Assembly: GCF_013359815.1 (NCBI RefSeq) | Contig: NZ_JABMCF010000031.1 | Location: 40,663-104,662 of the forward strand | DNA: 64,000 bases | Reading direction: 5' to 3' | Source: Curtobacterium flaccumfaciens | Lineage (GTDB): Bacteria; Actinomycetota; Actinomycetes; Actinomycetales; Microbacteriaceae | Shown: piece after piece, positions 7,001-14,797 of the stretch | Position numbering within the stretch: the first letter of the stretch is position 1 | Layout: each line of letters starts with the position of its first letter | Notes under the pieces: generated by a model | Told to the model about the DNA's origin: nothing | Database searches by the model: none | What the model saw: the letters and a program-made list of their open reading frames with translations, nothing else | Program-made: the position numbers and the translations under genes

Positions 7001-9870
7001 CGGCCGAGGACGTCACCGCCAAGGTCCTCCGGAAGCAGCAGATCCGCGTCACGCCGCCGGAGTCGGCGAAGAGCGGTGACTTCGCGGTGCTCTACACCGT
7101 CGCGAACAGCAGCGGGGGGTCGAGCACGGCCTTCCTCACGGTGACCGTCGACCCCGACGCCCAGCCGCTCCGGCCCGAGGTCGACGACACGACCCTCGAC
7201 CTGCAGGACATCCTGCACCGGCAGAGCGTGACCGTCGACGTGCTCGACAACGTCTTCTTCGCCGAGGGCACCGCGGCCGACCTCCGGGTCGGGGTCGTCC
7301 CCGGCTACGGCGACACCGCGACGCCCACCGACGACGGCCGCATCACCGTCCGGTTGACCGACGACTCGCAGGTGATCCCGTTCTCGGTCGCCCGGGCCGA
7401 CCACCCGGACATCGTCTCCTACGGCTTCATCAACGTGCCGGGCTTCGACGACGCCCTGCCGCAGATCAACCGCAGCGCCGGTGCGGTCACGGTGAAGAGC
7501 GAGGCCACCGTCCGCATCCCGCTGCAGGACTTCGTGGTGACGGCGAACGGCGAGACCGCGAAGATCACCGACCGTGGCACGGTCAAGGCCACCCACGCCA
7601 ACGGGCAGAGCCTGGTGGTGGACTCGTCGACGCTGCAGTTCACGTCGTCGAAGCTCTACTACGGCAAGGCGTCGATCTCGTTCGAGGTCACCGACGGGTC
7701 GTCGGCGAACGGCGGCAAGGGCCGCGTCGCCACCCTCGTGCTCCCGATCACGGTCACGCCCCGGTCGAACCAGCCGCCGGCTTTCACGGGATCCTCGGTC
7801 GAGATGCAGCCGGGCGAGACGCGCAAGATCGACCTGACGAAGCTGACCGACTACCCGTACCCCAGGGACCTGCCCGAGCTCCGGTACTCGATCGTCGGCC
7901 GGCCCGCCGCGGGGACGACCGCGTCGATCGCGAAGCAGCAGCTCACGATCTCGGTCGCCGACACCGCGAAGAAGAACACCACCGCGTCGATCGGGATCGG
8001 TGTCGCGGACGACGCCAACACCGGTCGCGCCGGCACCGTCACCGTCGGCGTCGTCGCCTCCACCCGTCCCGTTGTCCAGCCCGGTGCCGACCGGTCGGTG
8101 ACGAAGCGCGGGGCGACCACCACCATCGACGTGCTCACGAACGACCAGCCGACCAACCCGTTCCCGGGTGAGCGGTTGCGCGTCGTGAACATCCGGGGTC
8201 TGTCCGGCGGGCTGCCGAGCGGCGTCACCGTGACCCCGAGCGGTGACCGCACGCGCCTGCAGGTGTCGGTCGCCGACACCGCGAAGCCCGGCGACGCCCA
8301 CCTGCAGTACCAGGTGGCGGACGCGACGAACGACCCCGACCGGTACGTCTGGGGCGACGTCACGATCTCGGTGCAGGACGTCCCGGACGCTCCGGGTGCA
8401 CCCACCCGCACCGGCTCCTACGACGGCGGTCAGGTCACGCTCACGTGGTCGACTCCGCAGGGCAACAACTCGCCCATCACGGGCTACCGGGTCGTCGGGA
8501 CCAACGGCGTCTCGAAGAACTGCGGGACCGCGACGGTGTGCACGCTGACCGGACTCGACCCGAAGGCGTCGTACCGGTTCCAGGTCGTGGCGACCAACGC
8601 GATCGGTGACTCGAAGCCCTCGTCCCGCTCGGGTCCGATGAGTGCGGACTTCGTGCCGGCACCCCCGAAGGGCATCACGGTCACGCCGAGCAAGGCGACA
8701 CCGAACCAGCTCGACGTCAAGTGGGGCAAGGTGTCCGCGCCGAACAACGGCAGCGCGGTCGACGACTACATCGTCACGATCGAGGGCCCGGGCCTGTCGA
8801 CCACGCGGCACACCGGTACCGCCACGAACACCTCGTTCACCGGCGCCCAGAGCGCTGCCCAGTACAAGGTCACCGTGTCCGCTCGCAACGACGCCGACCG
8901 CAACGGCACCGTCGTGCAGTGGAACTCCGCGTCCGCCACCGGCAGTGCCGTCGGGACACCGGGCGTCCCGACGCTGAACGCGTCGCGTGACGTGTCGCCC
9001 GGGCGGACCAACGTGTCGCTCAGTGCGGCCGAGAACGACTGGGCCGGGGGCGGTCGAACGCTCACGATCGTTCGGTACCCGCCCGGGGCGAACATCCCGA
9101 ACGGTTGCTCGACCACTGGTTCGGACAAGCGCTGGGACGGCGGCAGCGCCAGCGACACGCTGAACTCGAACGGCAACTTCCAGTACGTCGCGCTTGCCGA
9201 CAACGGTCTGTTCTGCACGCCGAGCCGTGCGGCGTCCGTGCAGGGGTACTCCGCCCCGGGGACGGCGTCGGCCGACATCGGCGTCGAGCGGTTCAGTGAG
9301 GACGACGGAACGTACGCGATCCGCATCCGGAACCCTCGGGCCCAGCCGAGCCCCAACGGATCGATCGACCACTACGCCTACTCGGTCAACGGCGGCGGCC
9401 TCGTGTCCTTCGGCGGGAACGGCTCCTGGGTCACCGGTGCCGCGTTCGGCTCGACGGTGAGCGTGACCGTGGTCGCCTGCGCGGACGGCACGTCCAACTT
9501 CTGCGGGGACGGCTCCACGGTGGGCGGGCTGCGCCCGGTGCAGACCCGTGCCACGCTGCCGGATTCTGTGACGGCCGGGACACAACTGGCGGTGACTGCG
9601 CCGCCGCAGAACGCCGGGCTCCAGCCGACCGGCTACCGCGTCGTCTTCTGCGCCTCGCGGTACTACCAGCTCTGCGGAGAGGGCACGGTCTACGCGCCGG
9701 ACGCCCTGCCGACGGTCGAGGACGCACCGCTCTCGCGCTACGTGTACGTCGCGGCGATCGTCGACGGCCACGAGGACCCGAACCCGCCGAGCGCGTCGAT
9801 CGATGCGGCACCCGAACCGGAGCAGCCCGCTCCCGAGCAGCCCGCCCCGGAACCCGCTCCAGGCGGCTGA
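3997..9870 (+). CDS. Giant membrane-anchored Ig-like/FN3 repeat surface protein
   Basis: 1957 residues from GTG 3997, which overlaps the kinase stop. Residues about 10-34 form one membrane helix/signal anchor. The following about 330 residues have repeated short beta-strand patterns such as STVYSVDETKGTVARV that suggest a propeller-like region. From about residue 385, roughly eleven Ig-like (Big_9/cadherin-like) modules follow, recognisable by openings like PPVAVDDELGARPG and VLDNDTQPEGEPL. At least two fibronectin III domains follow (near 1470 and 1560). Further beta-rich modules with close Cys pairs (CGTATVC, CASRYYQLC) precede a Glu/Pro/Ala-rich tail. There is no LPXTG sorting signal, so anchoring is probably by the N-terminal helix with the rest outside the membrane. 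I infer a surface or cell-wall scaffold or adhesin. The neighbouring kinase, MoxR, DUF58 and transglutaminase-fold genes are likely its assembly and control apparatus. Confidence 0.88.
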   Translation: MIRALLAKHRSAAVTTGASVLVAAVVATTAIVSTGYHTQRVDLGDGTVWVPSAEYGAVGRANTGILQLNTAVETASDDLSLLQRGSTVYSVDETKGTVARVDVADATVGDAITLPAGAPQVFFAGDTAVIGNADTGELWATPANDLAEFDASAKADLTLGADTVFDASDGHVAVYSAKTGTASLVDVGTTLTVAERWKVDMDRGDDFQVATFDGHLAVLDRTSGALSVDGRTVELGDRVGSSPALQRSSDSTAQVTVAGTAGLVRVSDSGTVDATALQVAGRAARPYVDGSCTYAAWAGGQAIDTCDGNALQRLASTGGTSELQILHNGDTVVANDPTSGRSWAIDRSGQLIDNWADLIKQDDEQQQEQVSDDDPEVDKDQKPPVAVDDELGARPGRTTSLPVLLNDYDPNGDPIIVSEVGAISKSAGRVAIVGDGQRLQVTLSSRATGTVTFPYTITDGNGGSDTATVRISVRPDSQNEAPRQVRDTSADVVQNGHVVSNVLGDWADPDGDPVYLESATASNGDRVSTTPDGLLDFRNDSGRTGERSVQLVVSDGRADGRGAVTVRVAKQGTVPLRADPFPVSGYAGKAFTVEPLDHVRGGNGTVTLTSVSSASGLTVTPSYDAGTFRVQGERAGDHQLEYTVTDGVKTSSGIVRVTVLAPPDASTAPITTPKTVFVNTLSTKDTDVTATDIDPAGGVLLVTALDGPPRGSGVQASILDQHTVRVTLTAPLDGPVSFGYTETNGLASSPGTITVVEIPKPDRIQPPVAQPDSATVRVGDVANIDVLDNDTQPEGEPLTLQPELVQNVPGDGGLLFVSGDHLRYLAPKTPGNYTAVYRVAGPDGQYADAAVSISVRERDAATNNPPVPQTVTARVVAGSSVRVSVPLNGIDPDGDSVQLVGVGSNPDKGSVSDVASDALTYEAGDYSAGTDEFTYTVVDALGARATGTVRVGIAPRAEQASNPVAEADHVTIRPGGSVTVRVLQNDSDPEGGQLTVAQAEPTAEDVTAKVLRKQQIRVTPPESAKSGDFAVLYTVANSSGGSSTAFLTVTVDPDAQPLRPEVDDTTLDLQDILHRQSVTVDVLDNVFFAEGTAADLRVGVVPGYGDTATPTDDGRITVRLTDDSQVIPFSVARADHPDIVSYGFINVPGFDDALPQINRSAGAVTVKSEATVRIPLQDFVVTANGETAKITDRGTVKATHANGQSLVVDSSTLQFTSSKLYYGKASISFEVTDGSSANGGKGRVATLVLPITVTPRSNQPPAFTGSSVEMQPGETRKIDLTKLTDYPYPRDLPELRYSIVGRPAAGTTASIAKQQLTISVADTAKKNTTASIGIGVADDANTGRAGTVTVGVVASTRPVVQPGADRSVTKRGATTTIDVLTNDQPTNPFPGERLRVVNIRGLSGGLPSGVTVTPSGDRTRLQVSVADTAKPGDAHLQYQVADATNDPDRYVWGDVTISVQDVPDAPGAPTRTGSYDGGQVTLTWSTPQGNNSPITGYRVVGTNGVSKNCGTATVCTLTGLDPKASYRFQVVATNAIGDSKPSSRSGPMSADFVPAPPKGITVTPSKATPNQLDVKWGKVSAPNNGSAVDDYIVTIEGPGLSTTRHTGTATNTSFTGAQSAAQYKVTVSARNDADRNGTVVQWNSASATGSAVGTPGVPTLNASRDVSPGRTNVSLSAAENDWAGGGRTLTIVRYPPGANIPNGCSTTGSDKRWDGGSASDTLNSNGNFQYVALADNGLFCTPSRAASVQGYSAPGTASADIGVERFSEDDGTYAIRIRNPRAQPSPNGSIDHYAYSVNGGGLVSFGGNGSWVTGAAFGSTVSVTVVACADGTSNFCGDGSTVGGLRPVQTRATLPDSVTAGTQLAVTAPPQNAGLQPTGYRVVFCASRYYQLCGEGTVYAPDALPTVEDAPLSRYVYVAAIVDGHEDPNPPSASIDAAPEPEQPAPEQPAPEPAPGG

Positions 9871-9939
9871 CGCCCGCCCGACCTGCCCCGACCCTCCCGC
9901 CGCCGCACACCTCCCGCCACGACCGAAGGACCACCCCGC

Positions 9940-10911
9940 ATGAGCATGACCCCGGAGCAGGCCACCTGGTTCGCCGACGTCGCAGGCCGCATCGTGACCA
10001 ACGTCGAGCAGGTGCTCCTCGGGAAGACGTTCGTGATCCGCCTCGCGGTCACGGCGATGCTCAGCGAGGGGCACCTGCTCCTCGAGGACGTCCCCGGAAC
10101 GGGCAAGACGAGCCTCGCCCGGGCGATGGCGCAGAGCGTGCAGGGCAGCACGAACCGCATCCAGTTCACCCCCGACCTGCTGCCGGGCGACATCACCGGC
10201 ATCAGCGTCTACGACCAGCGGACGCAGGAGTTCGACTTCCACCGCGGGCCGGTCTTCGCGAACATCGTGCTCGCCGACGAGATCAACCGTGCGAGCCCGA
10301 AGACGCAGTCCGCGCTGCTCGAGGCCATGGAGGAGTCCGCGATCACGGTCGACGGCGTCAACCACCGTCTCGTCGCTCCGTTCATGGTCATCGCGACCCA
10401 GAACCCGATCGAGCAGGCCGGCACGTACCGTCTGCCCGAGGCGCAGCTCGACCGCTTCCTGATGAAGACGTCGATCGGCTACCCGGACCACGCCGCGACG
10501 GTGAAGATCCTCGAGACCTCGTCGGCTCCGTCGGCGTCGGTCCCGCTGGCGAGCGTCGTACCCGCCGCGACCATCACCGAGATGGCCGCCCTGGCGCGCA
10601 CCGTGCACGTCGACGCGGTGATCGCCGACTACGTCGCGCGCTTGGTGGACGCGACCCGCTCGGCGAGCGAGGTCCGGCTCGGCGTCAGCGTCCGTGGGGC
10701 GATGGGCCTGATCCGTGCCTCCCGTGTCCTCGCGGCGCTGAGCGGTCGCCACTACGTCACGCCGGACGACGTGAAGGCACTGGCCGTCCCGGTCCTCGCG
10801 CACCGCCTGGTGCTCGACGCCGAGGCCGAGTTCGACGGCGTCAGCGCGCCGAGCGTCATCGCGCAGCTCCTGGTGGAGACCCCGCCGCCCGCCGACCGAG
10901 TCACGACGTGA
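9940..10911 (+). CDS. MoxR-family AAA+ ATPase
   Basis: 323 residues from ATG 9940; ATG 9946 is also possible. GAAGGA lies upstream. Walker A is EDVPGTGKTSLARA (about 49-62), Walker B is VLADEINRASP, and the sensor-1 region reads VIATQNPIEQAGTYRLPEAQ, all hallmark MoxR. MoxR ATPases are chaperone-like and act with partner proteins carrying VWA or DUF58 domains to activate or assemble complexes. The DUF58 gene starts inside this stop codon (GTGA), so the two are translationally coupled. Its substrate here is plausibly the giant surface protein or the membrane complex encoded downstream; that is inference from position. Confidence 0.95.
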   Translation: MSMTPEQATWFADVAGRIVTNVEQVLLGKTFVIRLAVTAMLSEGHLLLEDVPGTGKTSLARAMAQSVQGSTNRIQFTPDLLPGDITGISVYDQRTQEFDFHRGPVFANIVLADEINRASPKTQSALLEAMEESAITVDGVNHRLVAPFMVIATQNPIEQAGTYRLPEAQLDRFLMKTSIGYPDHAATVKILETSSAPSASVPLASVVPAATITEMAALARTVHVDAVIADYVARLVDATRSASEVRLGVSVRGAMGLIRASRVLAALSGRHYVTPDDVKALAVPVLAHRLVLDAEAEFDGVSAPSVIAQLLVETPPPADRVTT

Positions 10912-12323
10912 CGGACCGCCGGCCCGTCTCCACGCGCTCGCGCCGTCCGTCCTCGACGCGGTCGCGTCGTGGCACGACGGCGTACGAGCGCACGGGGACG
11001 GTCACCGGCATGACCAACGTCCGGACGCGCATCGTCGGCGACCGCGAGGGCGTCGCAGCGGATGCGGTCATCGGGATCGTCCGGCTCTGGGCAACGGCCT
11101 GGAGGCTCGTCCTGCGTCTCTGGGGCGAGGTCTCGTCCGTCGTCACCGGGCTCGGGTGGACGGTCGCCGCCCTGACGCTCGTCGCGTTCGTGACCGGCTA
11201 CCGGTTCGGCCTGCGGGAGATCGTCGTCGTCGGGTTCGCCGGCGCCGTGCTCGCTGTGGTCGCCGCGGTGGCGTTGATCGGCCGGTCGCGGCTGGCGATC
11301 CGGATGCGGCTGCCGCAGCACCGTGTGGCGGTCGGCGACGACGCCGGCGTGATCATCACGGCTGAAAACCCCACGCGTCTGCCGTCGGTGCCGACCACGG
11401 TCGAGGTGCCGGTCGGATCCGGCCTGGTCGACGTCGCGATCCCGGCCATCGGGCCGCACGGCACCTTCGAGCGGGAGGTCCCGGTCCCGACGCTCCGCCG
11501 CGGGGTGCTCGACGTCGGTCCCGTGACGGGCGTCCGCGCCGACCCGGTGGGACTCGTCCGCCGCGAGCTGGTCTGGACCGCCCGTGAGCAGGTCATCGTG
11601 CACCCGCGCACCATCGCGATCCCGTCGACGAGCACCGGCCTGGTGCGCGACCTCGAGGGGCAGGCGACGACGGACCTGTCACCCGCGGACATCGCCTTCC
11701 ACGCCATCCGCGAGTACATGCCCGGCGACGATCCGCGCACCATCCACTGGAAGTCGACCGCCAAGTCCGGCGCGCTCATGGTCCGGCAGTTCGAGGACAC
11801 CCGTCGCTCGCACCTCGTCGTCGCGCTCGGCATCGCCCGCGGTGAGTTCGCCGACGACGAGGAGTTCGAGCTCGCAGTCAGCGCGGCCGCCTCCCTCGGG
11901 GCGCGGGCGATCCGCGACGGCCGTGAGGTCTCGGTCGTGGTGTCGCAGCGCACGCCCGAGTTCGCGAAGCGTGCCGTGTACGCCGTGCGGACGCTCCCCA
12001 CCGTCACGCCGACGCGCCTGCTCGACGACTTCGCCTCGGTCGGCCTCGCCGTCGCGTGCCTGCCGATCGCCGAGGTCTCCCGGATCGTCGGGAGCGACAC
12101 CGAGGGCATCTCCGTCGCGTTCCTCGTGGTGGGGTCGACCGTCGGCCTGCCCGCGCTCCGACTCGCCGCCACGCGGTTCCCCGTCGGGGTGGAGGTCGTC
12201 GCGGTGATCTGCGAGCCCGAGGCCCAGCCGCGGTTCCTGCGCGTCGCGGGTCTGACGGTGATGACCATCGGCTACCTGGACGACCTCCGGCACGCCCTGC
12301 ACCGATCGGCGTCGGCAGCATGA
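10908..12323 (+). CDS. DUF58 membrane protein, MoxR partner
   Basis: 471 residues from GTG 10908. The N-terminal about 70 residues are basic and probably cytoplasmic, with two membrane helices around 80-125. The soluble region carries the DUF58 signature REYMPGDDPRTIHWKSTAKS and the nearby MVRQFEDTR. DUF58 proteins resemble VWA domains without a proven metal site and nearly always pair with MoxR and a transglutaminase-fold membrane protein. That is exactly the neighbourhood here, with overlapping stops and starts on both sides. The start is supported by the GTGA overlap, although GTG codons further in could also serve. Confidence 0.93.
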   Translation: MTDRRPVSTRSRRPSSTRSRRGTTAYERTGTVTGMTNVRTRIVGDREGVAADAVIGIVRLWATAWRLVLRLWGEVSSVVTGLGWTVAALTLVAFVTGYRFGLREIVVVGFAGAVLAVVAAVALIGRSRLAIRMRLPQHRVAVGDDAGVIITAENPTRLPSVPTTVEVPVGSGLVDVAIPAIGPHGTFEREVPVPTLRRGVLDVGPVTGVRADPVGLVRRELVWTAREQVIVHPRTIAIPSTSTGLVRDLEGQATTDLSPADIAFHAIREYMPGDDPRTIHWKSTAKSGALMVRQFEDTRRSHLVVALGIARGEFADDEEFELAVSAAASLGARAIRDGREVSVVVSQRTPEFAKRAVYAVRTLPTVTPTRLLDDFASVGLAVACLPIAEVSRIVGSDTEGISVAFLVVGSTVGLPALRLAATRFPVGVEVVAVICEPEAQPRFLRVAGLTVMTIGYLDDLRHALHRSASAA

Positions 12324-14797
12324 GCGCCGCACCCGTGACCAACCCGGCCCCGGCCGCGGACCGGGCGAGACGTTCGACCCGGCGTTCCGACCGGCGCGAC
12401 GCACGGCGGCTCGTGCCGTTCCGGCTCGCAGGCGGCACACTGGCGGTCTGGCTATTGCTGGCCGTCGCGAGCACGTCCTGGTGGCCGGTGTACCGGGACG
12501 GCACGATGATCACCGCCGCGGTGACCGCGATCGTCATCGGGACGGTCGTCGCGCTCCTCGGCACCCTGTTCCGGCTCCCGACGGCCGTCGTGGCGGTCGC
12601 GACCGTCGCCGCCTTCACGCTCACCGGCGTCCCCGCTGCCGTGCCGAGTCAGGCCAACGGCCTGCTGCCCACCGGACGCGGACTCCTCGACCTCTTCGCC
12701 GGCGTCGCCCTCGGCTGGAAGCAGCTGGTGACCATCAGCCTGCCGGTGGGCTCCTACGAAGCGCTCCTCGTGCCCTACTTCGTGACGCTGCTCGTGGCGG
12801 CGGTGACCGCCGTGAGCGTGGCGACCCGCGCCTCCAAGCAGGAACTCGCGAGCATCCCGGCACTGGTGCTCTTCGCGGTGGGGGTCGTCGTCGGGCCGAG
12901 CCGACTCGACACGTCGATCGTGACGGCGGTCGTCCTGGTCGGCCTCGCCCTCGTCTGGGCGCTGACGGTGCGGCACGCGCGTCGCGCCGTCGCGGTGGCG
13001 GCCACCATTGGTGCACGCGTGCCGGTCGCGCGGTCGATCGTCCGCCCCGCCCTCGTGGGAACCGGCACCATCGTGGCCGCGGCGGTCGTCGCGACCGGAC
13101 TCGGCCTGGTGGCACCTCCGTCGGGTGAGCGCACCGTCGCACGCACCGACGTCGTGAAGCCGTTCGACCCACGCGACTACGTCAGTCCGCTCAGCGGGTT
13201 CCGCGCCTACGAGGAGTCCACCGCCTCCGACGCGACCCAGCTCCGGGTGACCGGCCTGCCCGAGGGCGGGTTCGTCCGCATCGCGACGCTCGACACCTAC
13301 GACGGCGTCGTCTACCGCGTCGGTGGGACCGATGGCTCCGCCGGCTCGGGCACCTTCGAACGGGTACCGACCGCGGTCGACGTCCGTGGCGTCCGGGGCA
13401 CCACGGTCGACGTCGGCGTGACGGTCGACGGGTACCGCGGTGTGTGGCTGCCGACGGTCGGTGACCTGGAGCGCGTGGAGTTCACCGGGCAGGACGCCGA
13501 CGACGAGCGCGGCGCCTTCTTCTACAACGGGTCGACCGGTACCGGCGCCGTGGTCGGCGGAGTGGAGGACGGCACCTCCTACGACCTGACGGCGGTGCTG
13601 CCCGACCAGCCGACGGAACGGCAGCTGGCCACCGCACGGCCGGGGAGCGCCGCCGTGCCCACCGCACGGGACGTCCCCGACGCCGTGCGCGACACCGTGG
13701 AGTCCACGACGAAGGACGTGTCGGCACCGGGTGCGAAGCTCCTCGCCGCGGTGCAGTCGCTGCAGCGGAACGGGTACGTCAGCCACGGTGTCGGCGACGA
13801 CCGGCTGAGTCGGTCCGGTCACGGTGCCGACCGTGTCCAGGAGCTCCTCACCGCACCCCTGATGATCGGGGACCAGGAGCAGTACGCCGTGGCGGCTGCA
13901 CTGATGGCGGACGAGATCGGGTTCCCGGCACGGGTCGTGATGGGCTTCACGGCCGGGGGAGACTCGGGCCGCGACGGCACCGCAGCGCGTGGCGGGACGA
14001 CGACCTTCCGTGGGTCCGACGTCACGGCTCGCATCGAGGTGGACACCGCGCAGTGGGGATGGGTGATGCTCAACCCCAACCCCGAGGTGCGCGAGATCCC
14101 GAACGAGCAGCAGCAGACCCCGCAGCCGGTCACCCGACCGGAGACGGTGGTGCCGCCGCCCCCGGTCGACCGGCAGGACCAGGACCAGCAGACGCCGCCG
14201 GAGAGTGACCGGAACACGCCGCCGGTGCAGCCGCTCTGGCTCCAGATCCTGCTCGCGGTGCTGCCCTGGGCCCTCGGGACCCTCGGCGTGGTCGCGCTCG
14301 TCCTGCTGCCGTACGCCGTGATCGTGCTGCTGAAGCGACTGCGGCGCCGCCGACGGCGGAACGCCACCACGCCCCGCGGCCGCATCGTCGGCGCCTGGGA
14401 CGAGTACCGCGACGCACTGCTCGACCGCGGGCACGACGTGCGGCAGGCAGCAACCCGACGCGAAGCCGTGGTCGGTGCACCGGGTGACGGCGGCACCGGA
14501 CTGGCGGCGCTGGCCGACCGTGCGGTGTTCGGTCCGAGTGACGCCGACCAGACCACCGCCGACCGCATGTGGGCGGCGACCGACGACGCGATCGGTTCGC
14601 TCCGGACGGGGCGGACCCGGCGGGAGCGGTTCCGCACCGCCGTCTCGCTCCGGTCCCTGCGGGGAACGGGACGCCGTCCGACGGCACGGTCCCGTCGGAG
14701 GACCGACCGCCAGGCTGCGTCGGGGCGCGGCGACTACGATGTCCAGAGGCCGGACGAGCGTCGTGGACGGCCGAGTGAGGACAGAGGCACCACGTGA
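12320..14797 (+). CDS. TgpA-like transglutaminase-fold membrane protein, catalytic triad lost
   Basis: 825 residues from ATG 12320, overlapping the DUF58 stop. Six or so membrane helices occupy residues about 35-265. A periplasmic-side region (about 270-640) contains the transglutaminase-like core, followed by a Pro/Gln-rich linker, one more helix (about 640-665) and a DUF4129-like cytoplasmic tail with AWDEYRDALLDRGHD. Active members have Cys in G-x-C-x-x-Y-A, His in HAWxEV and Asp in GW-x-x-x-D-P-T-P. Here these read GDQEQYA (Gln519 at the Cys position), TARIEV (Thr569 for His) and GWVMLNPNP (Asn585 for Asp). All three catalytic residues therefore appear substituted, so it probably acts as a structural or binding module. 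From memory, some actinobacterial homologues share the GDxEQYA form. Confidence 0.88.
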   Translation: MSAAPVTNPAPAADRARRSTRRSDRRDARRLVPFRLAGGTLAVWLLLAVASTSWWPVYRDGTMITAAVTAIVIGTVVALLGTLFRLPTAVVAVATVAAFTLTGVPAAVPSQANGLLPTGRGLLDLFAGVALGWKQLVTISLPVGSYEALLVPYFVTLLVAAVTAVSVATRASKQELASIPALVLFAVGVVVGPSRLDTSIVTAVVLVGLALVWALTVRHARRAVAVAATIGARVPVARSIVRPALVGTGTIVAAAVVATGLGLVAPPSGERTVARTDVVKPFDPRDYVSPLSGFRAYEESTASDATQLRVTGLPEGGFVRIATLDTYDGVVYRVGGTDGSAGSGTFERVPTAVDVRGVRGTTVDVGVTVDGYRGVWLPTVGDLERVEFTGQDADDERGAFFYNGSTGTGAVVGGVEDGTSYDLTAVLPDQPTERQLATARPGSAAVPTARDVPDAVRDTVESTTKDVSAPGAKLLAAVQSLQRNGYVSHGVGDDRLSRSGHGADRVQELLTAPLMIGDQEQYAVAAALMADEIGFPARVVMGFTAGGDSGRDGTAARGGTTTFRGSDVTARIEVDTAQWGWVMLNPNPEVREIPNEQQQTPQPVTRPETVVPPPPVDRQDQDQQTPPESDRNTPPVQPLWLQILLAVLPWALGTLGVVALVLLPYAVIVLLKRLRRRRRRNATTPRGRIVGAWDEYRDALLDRGHDVRQAATRREAVVGAPGDGGTGLAALADRAVFGPSDADQTTADRMWAATDDAIGSLRTGRTRRERFRTAVSLRSLRGTGRRPTARSRRRTDRQAASGRGDYDVQRPDERRGRPSEDRGTT

